From: Actinacidiphila guanduensis
GTDB lineage: Bacteria > Actinomycetota > Actinomycetes > Streptomycetales > Streptomycetaceae
Length of the DNA stretch: 64,000 nt
Assembly (NCBI RefSeq): GCF_900103985.1
Contig: NZ_FNIE01000007.1
Span: 124,001 to 188,000, forward strand
Direction of reading: 5' to 3'
Numbering within the stretch: position 1 is the stretch's first letter; each line of letters opens with the position of its first letter. Shown here one piece after another: positions 7,363 through 15,232 of this stretch. The notes beneath the pieces are model-generated. The model did not search any database. It was not told the origin of the DNA and was given only the letters and a program-made list of their open reading frames with translations. A program made the translations under genes and the position numbers.

Positions 7363-8876
7363 CTGCGCCCCCCGTTCCCGGCGCCGTCCGCGCCGCCGAG
7401 GACCGTCCGAGCCGCGCCGGGCCTCGTGGGGGCGTCGGGGGCGGCCGCGCGTTCCGCGGTGGGCGGGCTGTCGGCGGCTGTGTCCGGCTCGGCCGCGCCT
7501 GCCGCGTGCCTGCCGTTCGCGGCGGCGGAGGCGGCCGAGTGCTCGCTCTTCGTGACCGCGGGCCCCTCGTGGTCGCCGGTGGCCGCCCGGGGCACATCGG
7601 CCCGCGGCGCGGTTCGGGCGGTTCCGGCCGTCGGTGTGTCCGGTCCGCCGGCCCCGGCTGCTGCGGCCGTGTGCTGTCCGGACGGGCCGGCGGTGGTCGT
7701 CTGCGGCTCTCCGGCCCCGGAGGCGGCCGCGTTTCCGGCGGGGCCGCTCGGCGGGGCGGGGGGTTCGGGGCTCCTGCTCGCGGGGACGGTCGCGGCTGCC
7801 GCGGTCAGCGCCTCCGCCCTGAGGGCGGCCGCTCGGCGCAGGGCGCCGACCGCCGGGTCGTCGGGGTCGCCCGCCTCGCCGTGGGCCGCGGCCAGCACCG
7901 CCTCCACCGTGGTGAGGCCGCCCAACTCGCCGCGCAGCGACCGTCCCAGCGCCTCCACCCTGCCGTCCGCGCGGGAGCGGTCCCGGCAGTGGAAGGCCAG
8001 CTCGCAGGTGGACAGGCACTCGGGTGCGTACGCGGCCGGCACCGCCTCCACCGCGGCGGCCAGCTCCGCGCGGGGCCGGGTCGGGGTACGGCCGTCGGGG
8101 CCGTAGGCGAGGTCGAAGGTGGTGCCCTCGGGCAGCGCGTCGGCGATGTCCGCGATCCGGGTGAGCCGGGTCAGCTGGCGCCGCGTCACGGCGAGCTGCT
8201 TGCGGATGTCCACGCGGTCGGCGGTGGGCAGGTTGGAGAAGTCCTTCGGGCAGACCAGCAGGATCTCCGGGCGGGTGCGGCCGGGCGCGAGCGCGTCCAG
8301 CGCCAGCACGTACACCGCGGACTGCCGGGCCGCGGCACCCACCTTCGTGGCGTCCGCGCCGCCGTCCAGGATCGGGAAGGACTTGATCTCGACCACGGTC
8401 CACGTGCCGTCCGGCGCCACCGCGACCGCGTCCGGCTCCAGGTACGCCGTCGAGCCGGCCACGTCCAGGGCGAGCAGCGGGTGGTCCAGCAGCGTCCAGG
8501 TGCCGGGGGCGGCCTCCGCCAGTGCGATACGGGTGCGGTGGACGCGGCCCTCCGGACCCGGCGCGGCGAGGTCGGGCAGCTCGGCCCGGCCCTCGGCGCC
8601 GAGCAGGCGCAGCAGTTCGGCGCAGCCGTCTTTCTTGACCCGGGCCTCGAAGGCGTGGCCGCGCGAGAAGGCGAAGCGGGACTGGCCGAAGCGGGCGGGT
8701 GCGCCGAGCGCGTCGGACAGGGCGCCCTTGTCCACACCGGCGGCGTCCATCAGGGCGCGGCGCCGGCATCCGGGGTTCGCCGCCAGCGCGGCCAGCGCAC
8801 GCGCGTCCATGGGCCGGGGCGGGACGGCTGCGCCGCGCAGCGCGGCGAGCCGCTCCCGCAGGTGCGTAGTACTCAC
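7359..8876 (-). CDS. PD-(D/E)XK (RecB/Cas4-like) nuclease with Cys cluster
   Basis: 505 aa from GTG 8876. The nuclease core shows GHAFEARV (H74), then LEPDAVAV (D149) and VVEIKS (E163-x-K165): the GxxxE, PD and EXK motifs of RecB/Cas4-type nucleases. C37 near the N-terminus and C287, C291, C297 after the core (Cx3Cx5C) have the layout of the 4Fe-4S cluster of AddB/Cas4 proteins. Residues about 340-505 are an Ala/Gly/Pro/Thr-rich low-complexity tail without recognisable fold. First gene of the operon; a GTGA overlap links it to the unknown middle gene. Predicted: Fe-S-dependent exonuclease or end-processing nuclease acting on DNA with the helicase. No Cas1/Cas2 or CRISPR array is present, so a Cas4 role is excluded here. 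Confidence 0.78.
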   Translation of the reverse strand: MSTTHLRERLAALRGAAVPPRPMDARALAALAANPGCRRRALMDAAGVDKGALSDALGAPARFGQSRFAFSRGHAFEARVKKDGCAELLRLLGAEGRAELPDLAAPGPEGRVHRTRIALAEAAPGTWTLLDHPLLALDVAGSTAYLEPDAVAVAPDGTWTVVEIKSFPILDGGADATKVGAAARQSAVYVLALDALAPGRTRPEILLVCPKDFSNLPTADRVDIRKQLAVTRRQLTRLTRIADIADALPEGTTFDLAYGPDGRTPTRPRAELAAAVEAVPAAYAPECLSTCELAFHCRDRSRADGRVEALGRSLRGELGGLTTVEAVLAAAHGEAGDPDDPAVGALRRAAALRAEALTAAAATVPASRSPEPPAPPSGPAGNAAASGAGEPQTTTAGPSGQHTAAAAGAGGPDTPTAGTARTAPRADVPRAATGDHEGPAVTKSEHSAASAAANGRHAAGAAEPDTAADSPPTAERAAAPDAPTRPGAARTVLGGADGAGNGGRR

Positions 8877-9133
8877 CCGCGAAAGTGTGGCACTACGCGG
8901 TGACAACACGCTGTGGCGGTGCGGGCGCGGCTCCCGCCGCGGTCGTACTCGCCGTCCCCGGCCGCCAGGCCGGTGGTGGGTGCGCGGCCCCCGCCGCAGG
9001 GGGTTCCCTTTCGGTGCCGAGTGCTGCCCGGGGCGGTGCGGGTGCGGCAACTCGCCGTGGGCGTTCCGCGCGTTCCCGGCCGCGGCCCGGTGCCTGGCTG
9101 GTGGGGGTGCCCCCTCTGGGGGAGCAGCTCCAC

Positions 9134-9187
9134 CCCCAGAGCTTCGCCTGGGGGTACCCCCAGCGCCCCTGTGGAGCTTGCCCTTTG
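9134..9187. repeat. Interspersed repeat in the 8877-9224 gap
   Basis: The 348-nt gap between the nuclease start and the PAP2 stop holds no convincing gene. It contains a copy of a repeat (ccccagagcttcgcctgggg then tacccc, then gagcttgccctttg) that recurs in inverted orientation at about 15021-15072 and, partially, near 27585-27630. The hairpin-forming ccccagag/ctctgggg-type ends suggest a REP-like element typical of Streptomyces intergenic regions. Confidence 0.6.
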
Positions 9188-9224
9188 TGCGCAGGGCGGG
9201 CTGTGCAGGCCCGGGGTGCCGCGG

Positions 9225-10163
9225 CTACGGGTGGGTGGCGGGTTCGCCGTCGGTGGGGGGTGCCGGGGAGGGGATCGCTCGGGGTGCGGGCGGGGCCGGG
9301 GGCTCGGAAGCGGTCGGGGCCGGTGCCGGGGCGGCGGTGGGTGCGGGTGCGGGGGTGGTCAGGGCGAGCGACTGCTCGGCGGGGGCTGTGGGGAGGACGC
9401 GGGAGCGCACCGCGTCGGTGAGGCGCAGCGCCGGCTTGGCGAGGAGGAAGCCGATACCCATCACGGCCACGCCGGCACACGCGTCCATCAGGTAGTGGTT
9501 GGCGGTGCCCATCACGACGAGCGCGGTGACCAGCGGGTACAGCACGCCGATCCCGCGCAGCACCCGGTGCCGCCCGTACCGGAAGAGCATGATCCCGCAC
9601 CACAGCGACCATCCGACGTGCAGCGACGGCATCGCCGCGTACTGGTTGGTGAGGTGCCCCATGCCCCGCGGCGCGCTCGCGTCGGTGCCCCACCAGCCGT
9701 AGGACCCGTACTGCGCCATCGTGTCGATGAACCCGTGGCCCCCGGTGAGCAGCCGCGGCGGCGCCGTCGGCACCGCGGTGAAGCCGACCAGCCCGATGAA
9801 CGTGGAGATCATCAGCCAGGTGCGGGCCACCCGGTAGTGGGTGGGCCGGCGGCGCCACAGCCAGACCAGGACCGCGGGCGTCACGATGTAGTGCAGCGAG
9901 GCGTACGCGAAGTCCGCCGGGACGCCGAGGAAGGCGTGCCGGGTGAAGAGCCGGTTGAACCAGCGCTCGGGGTCCAGGTGCAGCAGCTGCTCGAAGTGGA
10001 GGATGTCCAGCCCGTGTTGTACCGCCTCGCTCACGTCGCCGCGCACGAGCACGCGGGCGCCGGAATAGAGGCCGTAGACCACGGCGATGAGCGGCAGCTC
10101 GGTCCACCAGCGGAGACGGCCGCGGTAGGCGGCAGCGCGCGGCGCGGTGGTGGTCATCGTCAT
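9225..10163 (-). CDS. PAP2-family membrane phosphatase/phosphotransferase (AUR1-like)
   Basis: 312 aa with about five or six hydrophobic segments. PAP2 signature residues are visible: PSLHVGWS (motif C2 His) and TANHYLMDACAG (motif C3 His and Asp). The lack of a clear KxxxxxxRP C1 motif and the pattern RWFNRLFTRHAFLGVPADFA resemble the inositolphosphotransferase (AUR1/IPC-synthase-like) branch. Acts on a lipid phosphate in the cytoplasmic membrane; substrate unknown. The C-terminal 60 residues are a Pro/Ala-rich cytoplasmic tail. Start ATG 10163 (MTMTTTAPRAA). Divergent from a TetR regulator across a perfect palindromic operator, so it is the likely regulated target. Confidence 0.82.
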   Translation of the reverse strand: MTMTTTAPRAAAYRGRLRWWTELPLIAVVYGLYSGARVLVRGDVSEAVQHGLDILHFEQLLHLDPERWFNRLFTRHAFLGVPADFAYASLHYIVTPAVLVWLWRRRPTHYRVARTWLMISTFIGLVGFTAVPTAPPRLLTGGHGFIDTMAQYGSYGWWGTDASAPRGMGHLTNQYAAMPSLHVGWSLWCGIMLFRYGRHRVLRGIGVLYPLVTALVVMGTANHYLMDACAGVAVMGIGFLLAKPALRLTDAVRSRVLPTAPAEQSLALTTPAPAPTAAPAPAPTASEPPAPPAPRAIPSPAPPTDGEPATHP

Positions 10164-10229
10164 GCGGACGTGTCTCCAGGTTCTGCGAAGGCCGCGGCCC
10201 GGTGGTCATCGACGTGTTGGCGTACGCTC

Positions 10230-10248
10230 TACCGTACGACGTACGGTA
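10230..10248. promoter_or_regulatory. Probable TetR operator (taccgtacg-a-cgtacggta)
   Basis: A 19-nt palindrome with perfect 9-bp arms around a single central base, in the 235-nt space between the divergent PAP2 gene and TetR gene. Size, symmetry and position fit a TetR-family operator controlling both genes. Confidence 0.75.
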
Positions 10249-10398
10249 AATCGCGCGCACCCCGCCCCCGGGGTGTTTCCGGACACCCCCGGTCGGTCAT
10301 GTGTTCAACCCTGCGTGGCGGGGTATGCACCCGAGGACGCCCGGCCCCGCCCACGGGTTGCCTGCCGCGAGGTACGAAGGACGAGAACAGAGATCCCG

Positions 10399-11094
10399 AT
10401 GTCCGTGCCCCAGCCGGTCCGCTCCCCACGGCGCCGAGCACCCCGCAACACGCTCAACCCGGATCGTATCCTCGATGCCGCCATCGCCCTGCTGGATCGG
10501 GACGGCGCCGAGGCGTTCACCATGCGCGCGCTCGCCGAGGAGCTGGGCGTGGCCACCATGGCGATCTACTCGCACTTCCGGAACAAGGACGAGATCAGCG
10601 ACGCGGTGGCCCAGCGCCTGCTGGACGGGATCGAGTTGCCCTGCGGCGGCGCCCTCGCCCCCCGCTGTGAGCTGCGCGAGGTCTGCCTGGGGGTCCACCG
10701 GCTCTTCACCGAGCACCCCTCCGCCCTGCAACTGCTCACCAGCCGCCCTCTGCGCGGGGACGACGCGATCGGCGTCATCGACCGCATGCTCGCGCTGCTG
10801 CGCCGCAGCGGGCTGTCCGCCAAGGACGCCGTGCGCGCGCAGGTCACCCTGATGCAGTACATCGTCGGCTCCGCGCTGTGGAGCATCCGGCGCTCGCGGG
10901 CGCTGTGCGAGGAGGGGGCGCGCGAGCGGGTGCGGGCGAAGTTCGACGCCCTGTCGCCCGAGCGGTACCCCACCCTGACCTCGCTCGCGCCCGAGCTGAT
11001 GTGCGCTCAGGAGGACGCCGTGGCGCAGTTCGAGTGGGGCCTGGACCACCTGCTGTGCGGGCTGCTCGCCGGCCAGGGACCGCCCGAGGACTGA
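10399..11094 (+). CDS. TetR/AcrR-family transcriptional regulator
   Basis: 231 aa from ATG 10399. The N-terminal helix-turn-helix is at about residues 25-65 ([18 protein letters not shown], then [20 protein letters not shown]). The C-terminal part (LLDGIELPC to the end) resembles the TetR_C-type ligand domain of the tetracycline-repressor branch. A longer frame begins at 10147, but its first 84 residues are low-complexity and cross the operator, so it is rejected. It is divergent from the PAP2 gene and probably represses both that gene and itself through the palindrome at 10230-10248. The ligand is unknown. Confidence 0.88.
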   Translation: MSVPQPVRSPRRRAPRNTLNPDRILDAAIALLDRDGAEAFTMRALAEELGVATMAIYSHFRNKDEISDAVAQRLLDGIELPCGGALAPRCELREVCLGVHRLFTEHPSALQLLTSRPLRGDDAIGVIDRMLALLRRSGLSAKDAVRAQVTLMQYIVGSALWSIRRSRALCEEGARERVRAKFDALSPERYPTLTSLAPELMCAQEDAVAQFEWGLDHLLCGLLAGQGPPED

Positions 11095-11119
11095 GGCGCG
11101 AAGCCTTTCCGGGGCGACC

Positions 11120-11345
11120 GGGGGCGGCCGTCCGAGGTTCGGCCGGGGCCTTCCGAAGCTGGTCAGGGCTGGTCAGGGCTGGTCAGGGCCGTCCGAGGTT
11201 CGGCTGGGGCCGTCCGAAGCTGGTCGGGGCTGCCCGAGGGCTGTCGGAGGTCCGTCCGAGGTTCGGCCGGGGCCGTCCGGGGGCGTCCGAGGTTTTCCGG
11301 AGTCGGCCGGGGTGCCGCGGGGCCGGTCCGAGGCCGGCCGGCATT
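11120..11345. repeat. Degenerate repeats in the 11095-11494 gap
   Basis: The 400-nt gap downstream of the TetR gene holds about three imperfect copies of a roughly 45-nt unit built from ggccgtccgaggttcggc, ggggcc-ttccgaagctggtc and variants. Inside the first copy a 10-bp unit (ggtcagggct) is repeated three times in tandem around 11160-11188. No gene is evident; the unit has no long hairpin. Confidence 0.65.
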
Positions 11346-11494
11346 CCCCGGGATGTTCTCCCGGCGCGGCCGGGCCCCGGGCCGCGCGGCACGGCTCGAG
11401 CGCGGTGGGCCATCATGGAGGGTCCCTCCGGCGGCCGCCAGGCTGCCGGGAGCACACCCGTACGCCCCGACCCCGCCCCGGGAGGCCCCGCCCC

Positions 11495-12094
11495 ATGACC
11501 GTGCCGGAACCCCGTCTCCACCTGGTCCGGCACGGGCAGACCGAGTGGTCCCGCACCGGCCGGCACACCGGCCGCACCGACATCCCGCTGACCGCCGAGG
11601 GGGAGCGCACCGCGCGGCTGCTCGGCGAGCGGCTCGCGGGGGAGCGGTGGCGGCACCTGGCCGACGCCGAGGTGCGCACCTCCCCGCTGGCCCGGGCGGC
11701 CAGGACGGCCGCGCTCGCCGGGTTCGTCCGGGCCAAGGAGTGGGACGCGCTCCTGGAGTGGGACTACGGCGGCTACGAGGGCCTGACCCCGGCGCAGTTG
11801 CAGCAGGTCAGCCCCGGGTTCCACATCTGGCGCGACGGGGTGCCCGGCGGCGAGGAGCTGGCCGCGGTGGCCGCGCGGGCCGACGAGGTGGTGGCCTGGG
11901 CCCGCTCCACCCCCGGTGACGTGCTGGTCTTCGCCCACGGCCACTTCCTGCGGGTGCTCGCCGCCCGCTGGCTGGGCCTGGACCCCGCGTTCGCGGCCGC
12001 GCTGCGCCTCGACCCCGCCTCCCTTTCCGTCCTCGGCTGGGCCTACGGCGCTCCCGCCCTGGAGCGGTGGAACGACACCGCGCACCTGGAGTAG
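11495..12094 (+). CDS. Histidine phosphatase (phosphoglycerate mutase superfamily)
   Basis: 199 aa from ATG 11495, preceded by GGAGG at 11481-11485. Catalytic RHG motif in LVRHGQTEW (H13 forms the phosphohistidine), the conserved [10 protein letters not shown] segment, and the second His in [10 protein letters not shown]. Length and motifs fit the GpmB/CobC-type branch of broad-specificity phosphatases; the [12 protein letters not shown] block supports an acid-phosphatase-like function rather than glycolytic mutase. Cytoplasmic; substrate not predictable. Confidence 0.88.
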   Translation: MTVPEPRLHLVRHGQTEWSRTGRHTGRTDIPLTAEGERTARLLGERLAGERWRHLADAEVRTSPLARAARTAALAGFVRAKEWDALLEWDYGGYEGLTPAQLQQVSPGFHIWRDGVPGGEELAAVAARADEVVAWARSTPGDVLVFAHGHFLRVLAARWLGLDPAFAAALRLDPASLSVLGWAYGAPALERWNDTAHLE

Positions 12095-12254
12095 CCCCCC
12101 GTCCCACCCGCCCCACCACCCCCGAACGGGGGCGTGGCGCGGGCAATCGCCAGGGAGCGCCACCCCGCGGGGGCGGGTCCTGCGCGGGTCCCGCGCCGTT
12201 GGATGGGGTGTGGCGCCGCACCCGGCCGGCGCCGGGAGAGACAGGGAGGTTGCC

Positions 12255-12698
12255 GTGGAGGAGAGCTGCCCCTCGAACCACAGCCGGAAGGAGGGCGCGG
12301 CACCGCCGCGCGAGGTGGTGACCGTGCCATCCCGGCAGGGCCTGGAGGCCGCCGATCTGCTGCGGCTGAGCACCGGGGTGGGCCCGGTGTTCCACGACCG
12401 CGGTGCCGACAGCCTCGCCTTCCTCGTGCCGCCGGGCACCGCCGAGCAGTGGGACCTGCCCGGCAGCCAGTGCCACCGCGCCGCCGCCGACCCCTCGGCC
12501 GGCGGCTGGGTCGTCCCGCCCCACACCGACACGGCGGTCACCGACCCCCAGATCCTGCGCGCCGCCCTGGGCCGCGCCGCCCAGACCATCCGCCTGGCCG
12601 ACGCCTTCGCCCAGTCCCCCCAGGACCCCGCCGCACCGCCCCCGGACGATGCGGCGCACCCCCACCCGGACCCGTCCACGGGGCAGCAGCCCCGCTAG
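12255..12698 (+). CDS. Small conserved hypothetical protein, stop codon inside a MITE-like terminus
   Basis: 147 aa from GTG 12255 with GGGAGG at 12244-12249. The product begins MEESCPSNHSRKEG and contains VVTVPSRQGLEAADLLRL, LVPPGTAEQW and WVVPPHTDTAVTDPQ; the C-terminal tail is Pro/Asp-rich. Function unknown. It shows the same order of short blocks as the protein at 3041-3667 and may be a distant paralogue. The TAG stop (12696-12698) is part of the CTAG that begins a degenerate copy of the MITE found intact at 38107-38285, so the native C-terminus may have been altered by that insertion (inference). Confidence 0.65.
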   Translation: MEESCPSNHSRKEGAAPPREVVTVPSRQGLEAADLLRLSTGVGPVFHDRGADSLAFLVPPGTAEQWDLPGSQCHRAAADPSAGGWVVPPHTDTAVTDPQILRAALGRAAQTIRLADAFAQSPQDPAAPPPDDAAHPHPDPSTGQQPR

Positions 12699-12815
12699 GG
12701 CTTGTCGGACACATCCCGCTCGGTGGGCCGGGCCCCTGTGTGCTCCCCCCGCCCTCGGCGGGGCTCAGCCGCGTTGCGGGTCGTCGGCGCAGCCCTCCCC
12801 CTGCGTCTGCGGCCC
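12695..12815. mobile_element. Degenerate, truncated MITE copy
   Basis: Begins ctagggcttgtcggacacat, matching 17 of 20 positions of the terminal inverted repeat of the intact element at 38107-38285. Further on, gccgcgttg and ggtcgtcggcgcagccc match its interior. The right terminus is not recognisable, so this is a decayed left part. Coordinates of the right limit are approximate. Confidence 0.65.
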
Positions 12816-12998
12816 GGGGGGTACCCCCCACCCTCCGCACCTTGTGAGCTGGGGGCACCCCGCCGAAGGTACGGGGGAGCACCGGCCCAAGCGGTCCCGC
12901 CTTGCCGGGCGGACGTCTCTCTTGGCCGGACGCGTTCCGGCGCCCACGGGCAATCCGCGCCTGCCGGCCGGACCCGCGCTTCGCCGCCCGGCGGCCGG

Positions 12999-13480
12999 GC
13001 CTGGTCCGCAAGGGGCCGGTGGGCTTCGCCGCTTGGTGTGCGGCAGGTGTGCCCGGAGCGGGGGCGGGTGCCGTGATCCCGTGGCGGGCGGGTCGCGCCT
13101 GGTCCGCAGGGGGTCGTTGGGGTGGGCTTCGCGGCTTGATGTGCGCGGGGCGGGGCCGTGATCCCGCTGCGGGCGGGTCGCGCCTGGTCCGCAGGTGGCT
13201 GGTGGGGCGGACTTCGCCACCCGGCGTGCCTCGGATGTGCCCAGCACGGGGGCGGGGCCGCGATTCCGTGGCAGGGGGCCGGGGCTCGTGCGCAAAGGGC
13301 CGGTGCGGTGGACTTCGCTGCTTGGCTTGGCTCGGGTGTGCCCGGCACGGGGGCGGGGCCGTGATCCCGCGGCGGCCGGGTCGGGCCTGGTGCGCAGGGG
13401 GCCGGTGGAGTGGACTTCGCTGCTTGGCGTGGCTCGGGCGTGCTCGGGGCGGGGCGGGTGCCGCGGGTGGGCCCGGATCG
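12999..13480. repeat. Five imperfect tandem repeats of about 85-102 bp
   Basis: Units begin near 12999, 13097, 13182, 13283 and 13385. Each starts with a gcctggtccgcag-like box, continues with a ggccggtgg-like box and gacttcgctgcttgg, and ends with gggggcggggccgtgatccc and ggcggccgggtcg variants. The array fills most of the 813-nt space between the hypothetical gene and the spermidine-synthase-like gene. Long open frames cross it on both strands, but they encode repeats rich in Arg/Gly/Ala/Trp and look spurious. Confidence 0.75.
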
Positions 13481-13511
13481 GTCGTGAGCCGGCGGGGCCG
13501 ATAATCGGGGG

Positions 13512-14363
13512 GTGGCACGGAATCGGCGCGGGGCGGAGGCGGTCACCGCCAGGGTGGGCGGTGGGGTGGCCGAGCTGCGGCCCGATCCGGAGCGGGCGCA
13601 GGGGTGGACGCTGCTCGTGGACGGTGCCCCGCAGTCGCACGTGGACCTGGCCGACCCCGCGTACCTCGACTTCGCGTACCAGCGGCGGCTCGGCCACGTG
13701 ATCGACCTCGCCGCCCCGCCGGGACAGCCGCTGCGGGTGCTGCACCTGGGCGGCGGTGCCCTGACGCTGGCCCGCTACACCGCGCACACCCGGCCCCGCT
13801 CCACCCAGCAGGCCGTGGAGATCGACACCGCGCTGACCGCCTTCGTCCGGGCCGAACTGCCCTGGGACCGCACCTGGCGGATCAAGGTCCGCGGCGGCGA
13901 CGCCCGCGAGGCCCTGGCCAAAGTGCCGGACGGCTGGGCCGAGTTGGTGATCGCCGACGTCTTCGCCGGCGCCCGCACCCCCGCGCACCTCACCACCGCG
14001 GAGTACCTCGCCGAGGTGCGCCGCGTGCTCGATCCGCTCGGCTACTACGCGGCCAACCTCGCCGACGGCGCGCCGCTCGCCTTCCTGCGCGGCCAAGTCG
14101 CCACCGCCCGGGCCGTGTTCGCCGAGACGGCGCTCGCCGCCGACCCCGCGGTGCTGCGCGGCAGACGGTTCGGCAACGCGGTGCTGCTCGCCGCCGACCG
14201 GCCGCTGCCCGTCGCGGAGTTCACCCGCCGGGTGGCCGGTGACCCGCACCCCGGCCGGGTCGAACACGGCCGCGCGCTGGCCGACTTCACCGCGGGCGCC
14301 GCGCCCGTCACCGACGCCACCGCGGCCGCCTCGCCCGCGCCTCCGCCCGGCGCCTTCGACTGA
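13512..14363 (+). CDS. Spermidine-synthase-like SAM-binding protein
   Basis: 283 aa from GTG 13512. A Rossmann SAM-binding core is seen in LRVLHLGGGALTLARY, the acidic ribose-binding residue in QQAVEIDTALT, then VRGGDAREALAKVPDGWAEL and VIADVFAGA: the aminopropyltransferase/methyltransferase pattern of the actinomycete fused or spermidine-synthase-like family. The C-terminal 30 residues are Ala/Pro-rich. Polyamine synthesis is not proven; many actinomycete members are orphan. It converges with the 14377-14898 gene (13 nt between stops) and follows a tandem repeat array. Confidence 0.8.
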   Translation: MARNRRGAEAVTARVGGGVAELRPDPERAQGWTLLVDGAPQSHVDLADPAYLDFAYQRRLGHVIDLAAPPGQPLRVLHLGGGALTLARYTAHTRPRSTQQAVEIDTALTAFVRAELPWDRTWRIKVRGGDAREALAKVPDGWAELVIADVFAGARTPAHLTTAEYLAEVRRVLDPLGYYAANLADGAPLAFLRGQVATARAVFAETALAADPAVLRGRRFGNAVLLAADRPLPVAEFTRRVAGDPHPGRVEHGRALADFTAGAAPVTDATAAASPAPPPGAFD

Positions 14364-14376
14364 GCGGCCCGCAGGG

Positions 14377-14898
14377 TCAGTTGTCGTACGCCTGGACGGT
14401 CGGCGGGTGGCCGTTCCACGTGCAGAAGACCGAGGACGCGGCCGTGCCCGAGGCCGAGGTGAACGTCACGCGCAGCCAGCCCGGTTGCGAGGTCCACACC
14501 TGCATTCCCCAGCCGGGGCGCGGAGTTGCCGACACCAGGGACGCGGAGGACGCGCCCAGGTCCAGCACCACCTGGCCGCCCGCGGTGGTGTAGCTGTGCA
14601 CGTCCCCCGCGGGGTTCGGCGGGGGAGCCGACGCGGAGGGCGGCGCGGAGGTCGACGGCGTGGCCGAGGCGGGGGCCGAACGGTGCGGCACGGAAGGCGA
14701 CTTGGGCGGCGGCTTCGGCTTCGGGCTGTGCGTGGCCGAGGAGATGGCCGGCGGCGAGGTACGGACGGCGATCGGCAGCGTCCGGGGCGGGCCGTACGCG
14801 GTGTCGTGCAGCACGGAGCGCACGCCGAACCACGACAGCGTTGTCGCTGCCGCTGTGGCCAGGGCCCACACCCCGCTGTGCAAAACCGTCCGCCGCAC
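14377..14898 (-). CDS. Membrane-anchored extracytoplasmic hypothetical protein
   Basis: 173 aa from GTG 14898. An N-terminal hydrophobic segment (VWALATAAATTLSWFGVRSV) acts as an uncleaved anchor or signal. A Pro/Ser/Lys-rich spacer follows (about residues 50-100), then a C-terminal globular domain with GGQVVLDLGASSASLVSATP, GWGMQVWTSQPGWLRVTFTS and SVFCTWNGHPPTVQ. I recognise no family; such proteins are common beside Streptomyces response regulators (from memory). It is divergent from the two-component operon at 15233 across a 334-nt gap. Confidence 0.7.
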   Translation of the reverse strand: MRRTVLHSGVWALATAAATTLSWFGVRSVLHDTAYGPPRTLPIAVRTSPPAISSATHSPKPKPPPKSPSVPHRSAPASATPSTSAPPSASAPPPNPAGDVHSYTTAGGQVVLDLGASSASLVSATPRPGWGMQVWTSQPGWLRVTFTSASGTAASSVFCTWNGHPPTVQAYDN

Positions 14899-14971
14899 CC
14901 CGCCATCTTGGCCTACGGGGCGGCCATTCGCCGTAGGGCTCCCGCCTCGTCGCCGACTGCCGCACCGTCGT

Positions 14972-15072
14972 GGCTGGTCGCGCAGTTCCCCGCGCCCCTG
15001 TTCAACTCGCCCTTTGCGCCCAGAGCAAGCTCTACATGGGTGCCGGGGGTACCCCAAGGCGAAGCTCTGGGG
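14972..15072. repeat. REP-like repeat in the 14899-15232 gap
   Basis: Contains ggctggtcgcgcagttcccc followed by gcgcccc (14972-14998), a short repeat seen several times at 27.4-27.9 kb, and then (15021-15072) an inverted copy of the repeat at 9134-9187. No gene is seen in this gap; the response-regulator ribosome site (ggagg, 15213) lies at its right end. Confidence 0.7.
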
Positions 15073-15232
15073 AAACGGCGCGCCCAGCCAGGTGCGGGCG
15101 GCAGCCGGCACCGTGGGAGAACCCCGACGGCGGGAAGCCGCATCCGCGCAACGCGAGGCGACAGCCGGCGGCGCAATGGAACCCCGGCGGCGGGAGCCGC
15201 ACCCGCAGCCTCCGGAGGATAGGTTGCCCCCC

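Noticed and set aside
12538-14267. Long frames across the tandem repeat (326, 283 and 500 residues)
   Set aside because: They translate the repeat units and the antisense of the spermidine-synthase-like gene; no ribosome site and extreme Arg/Pro content.
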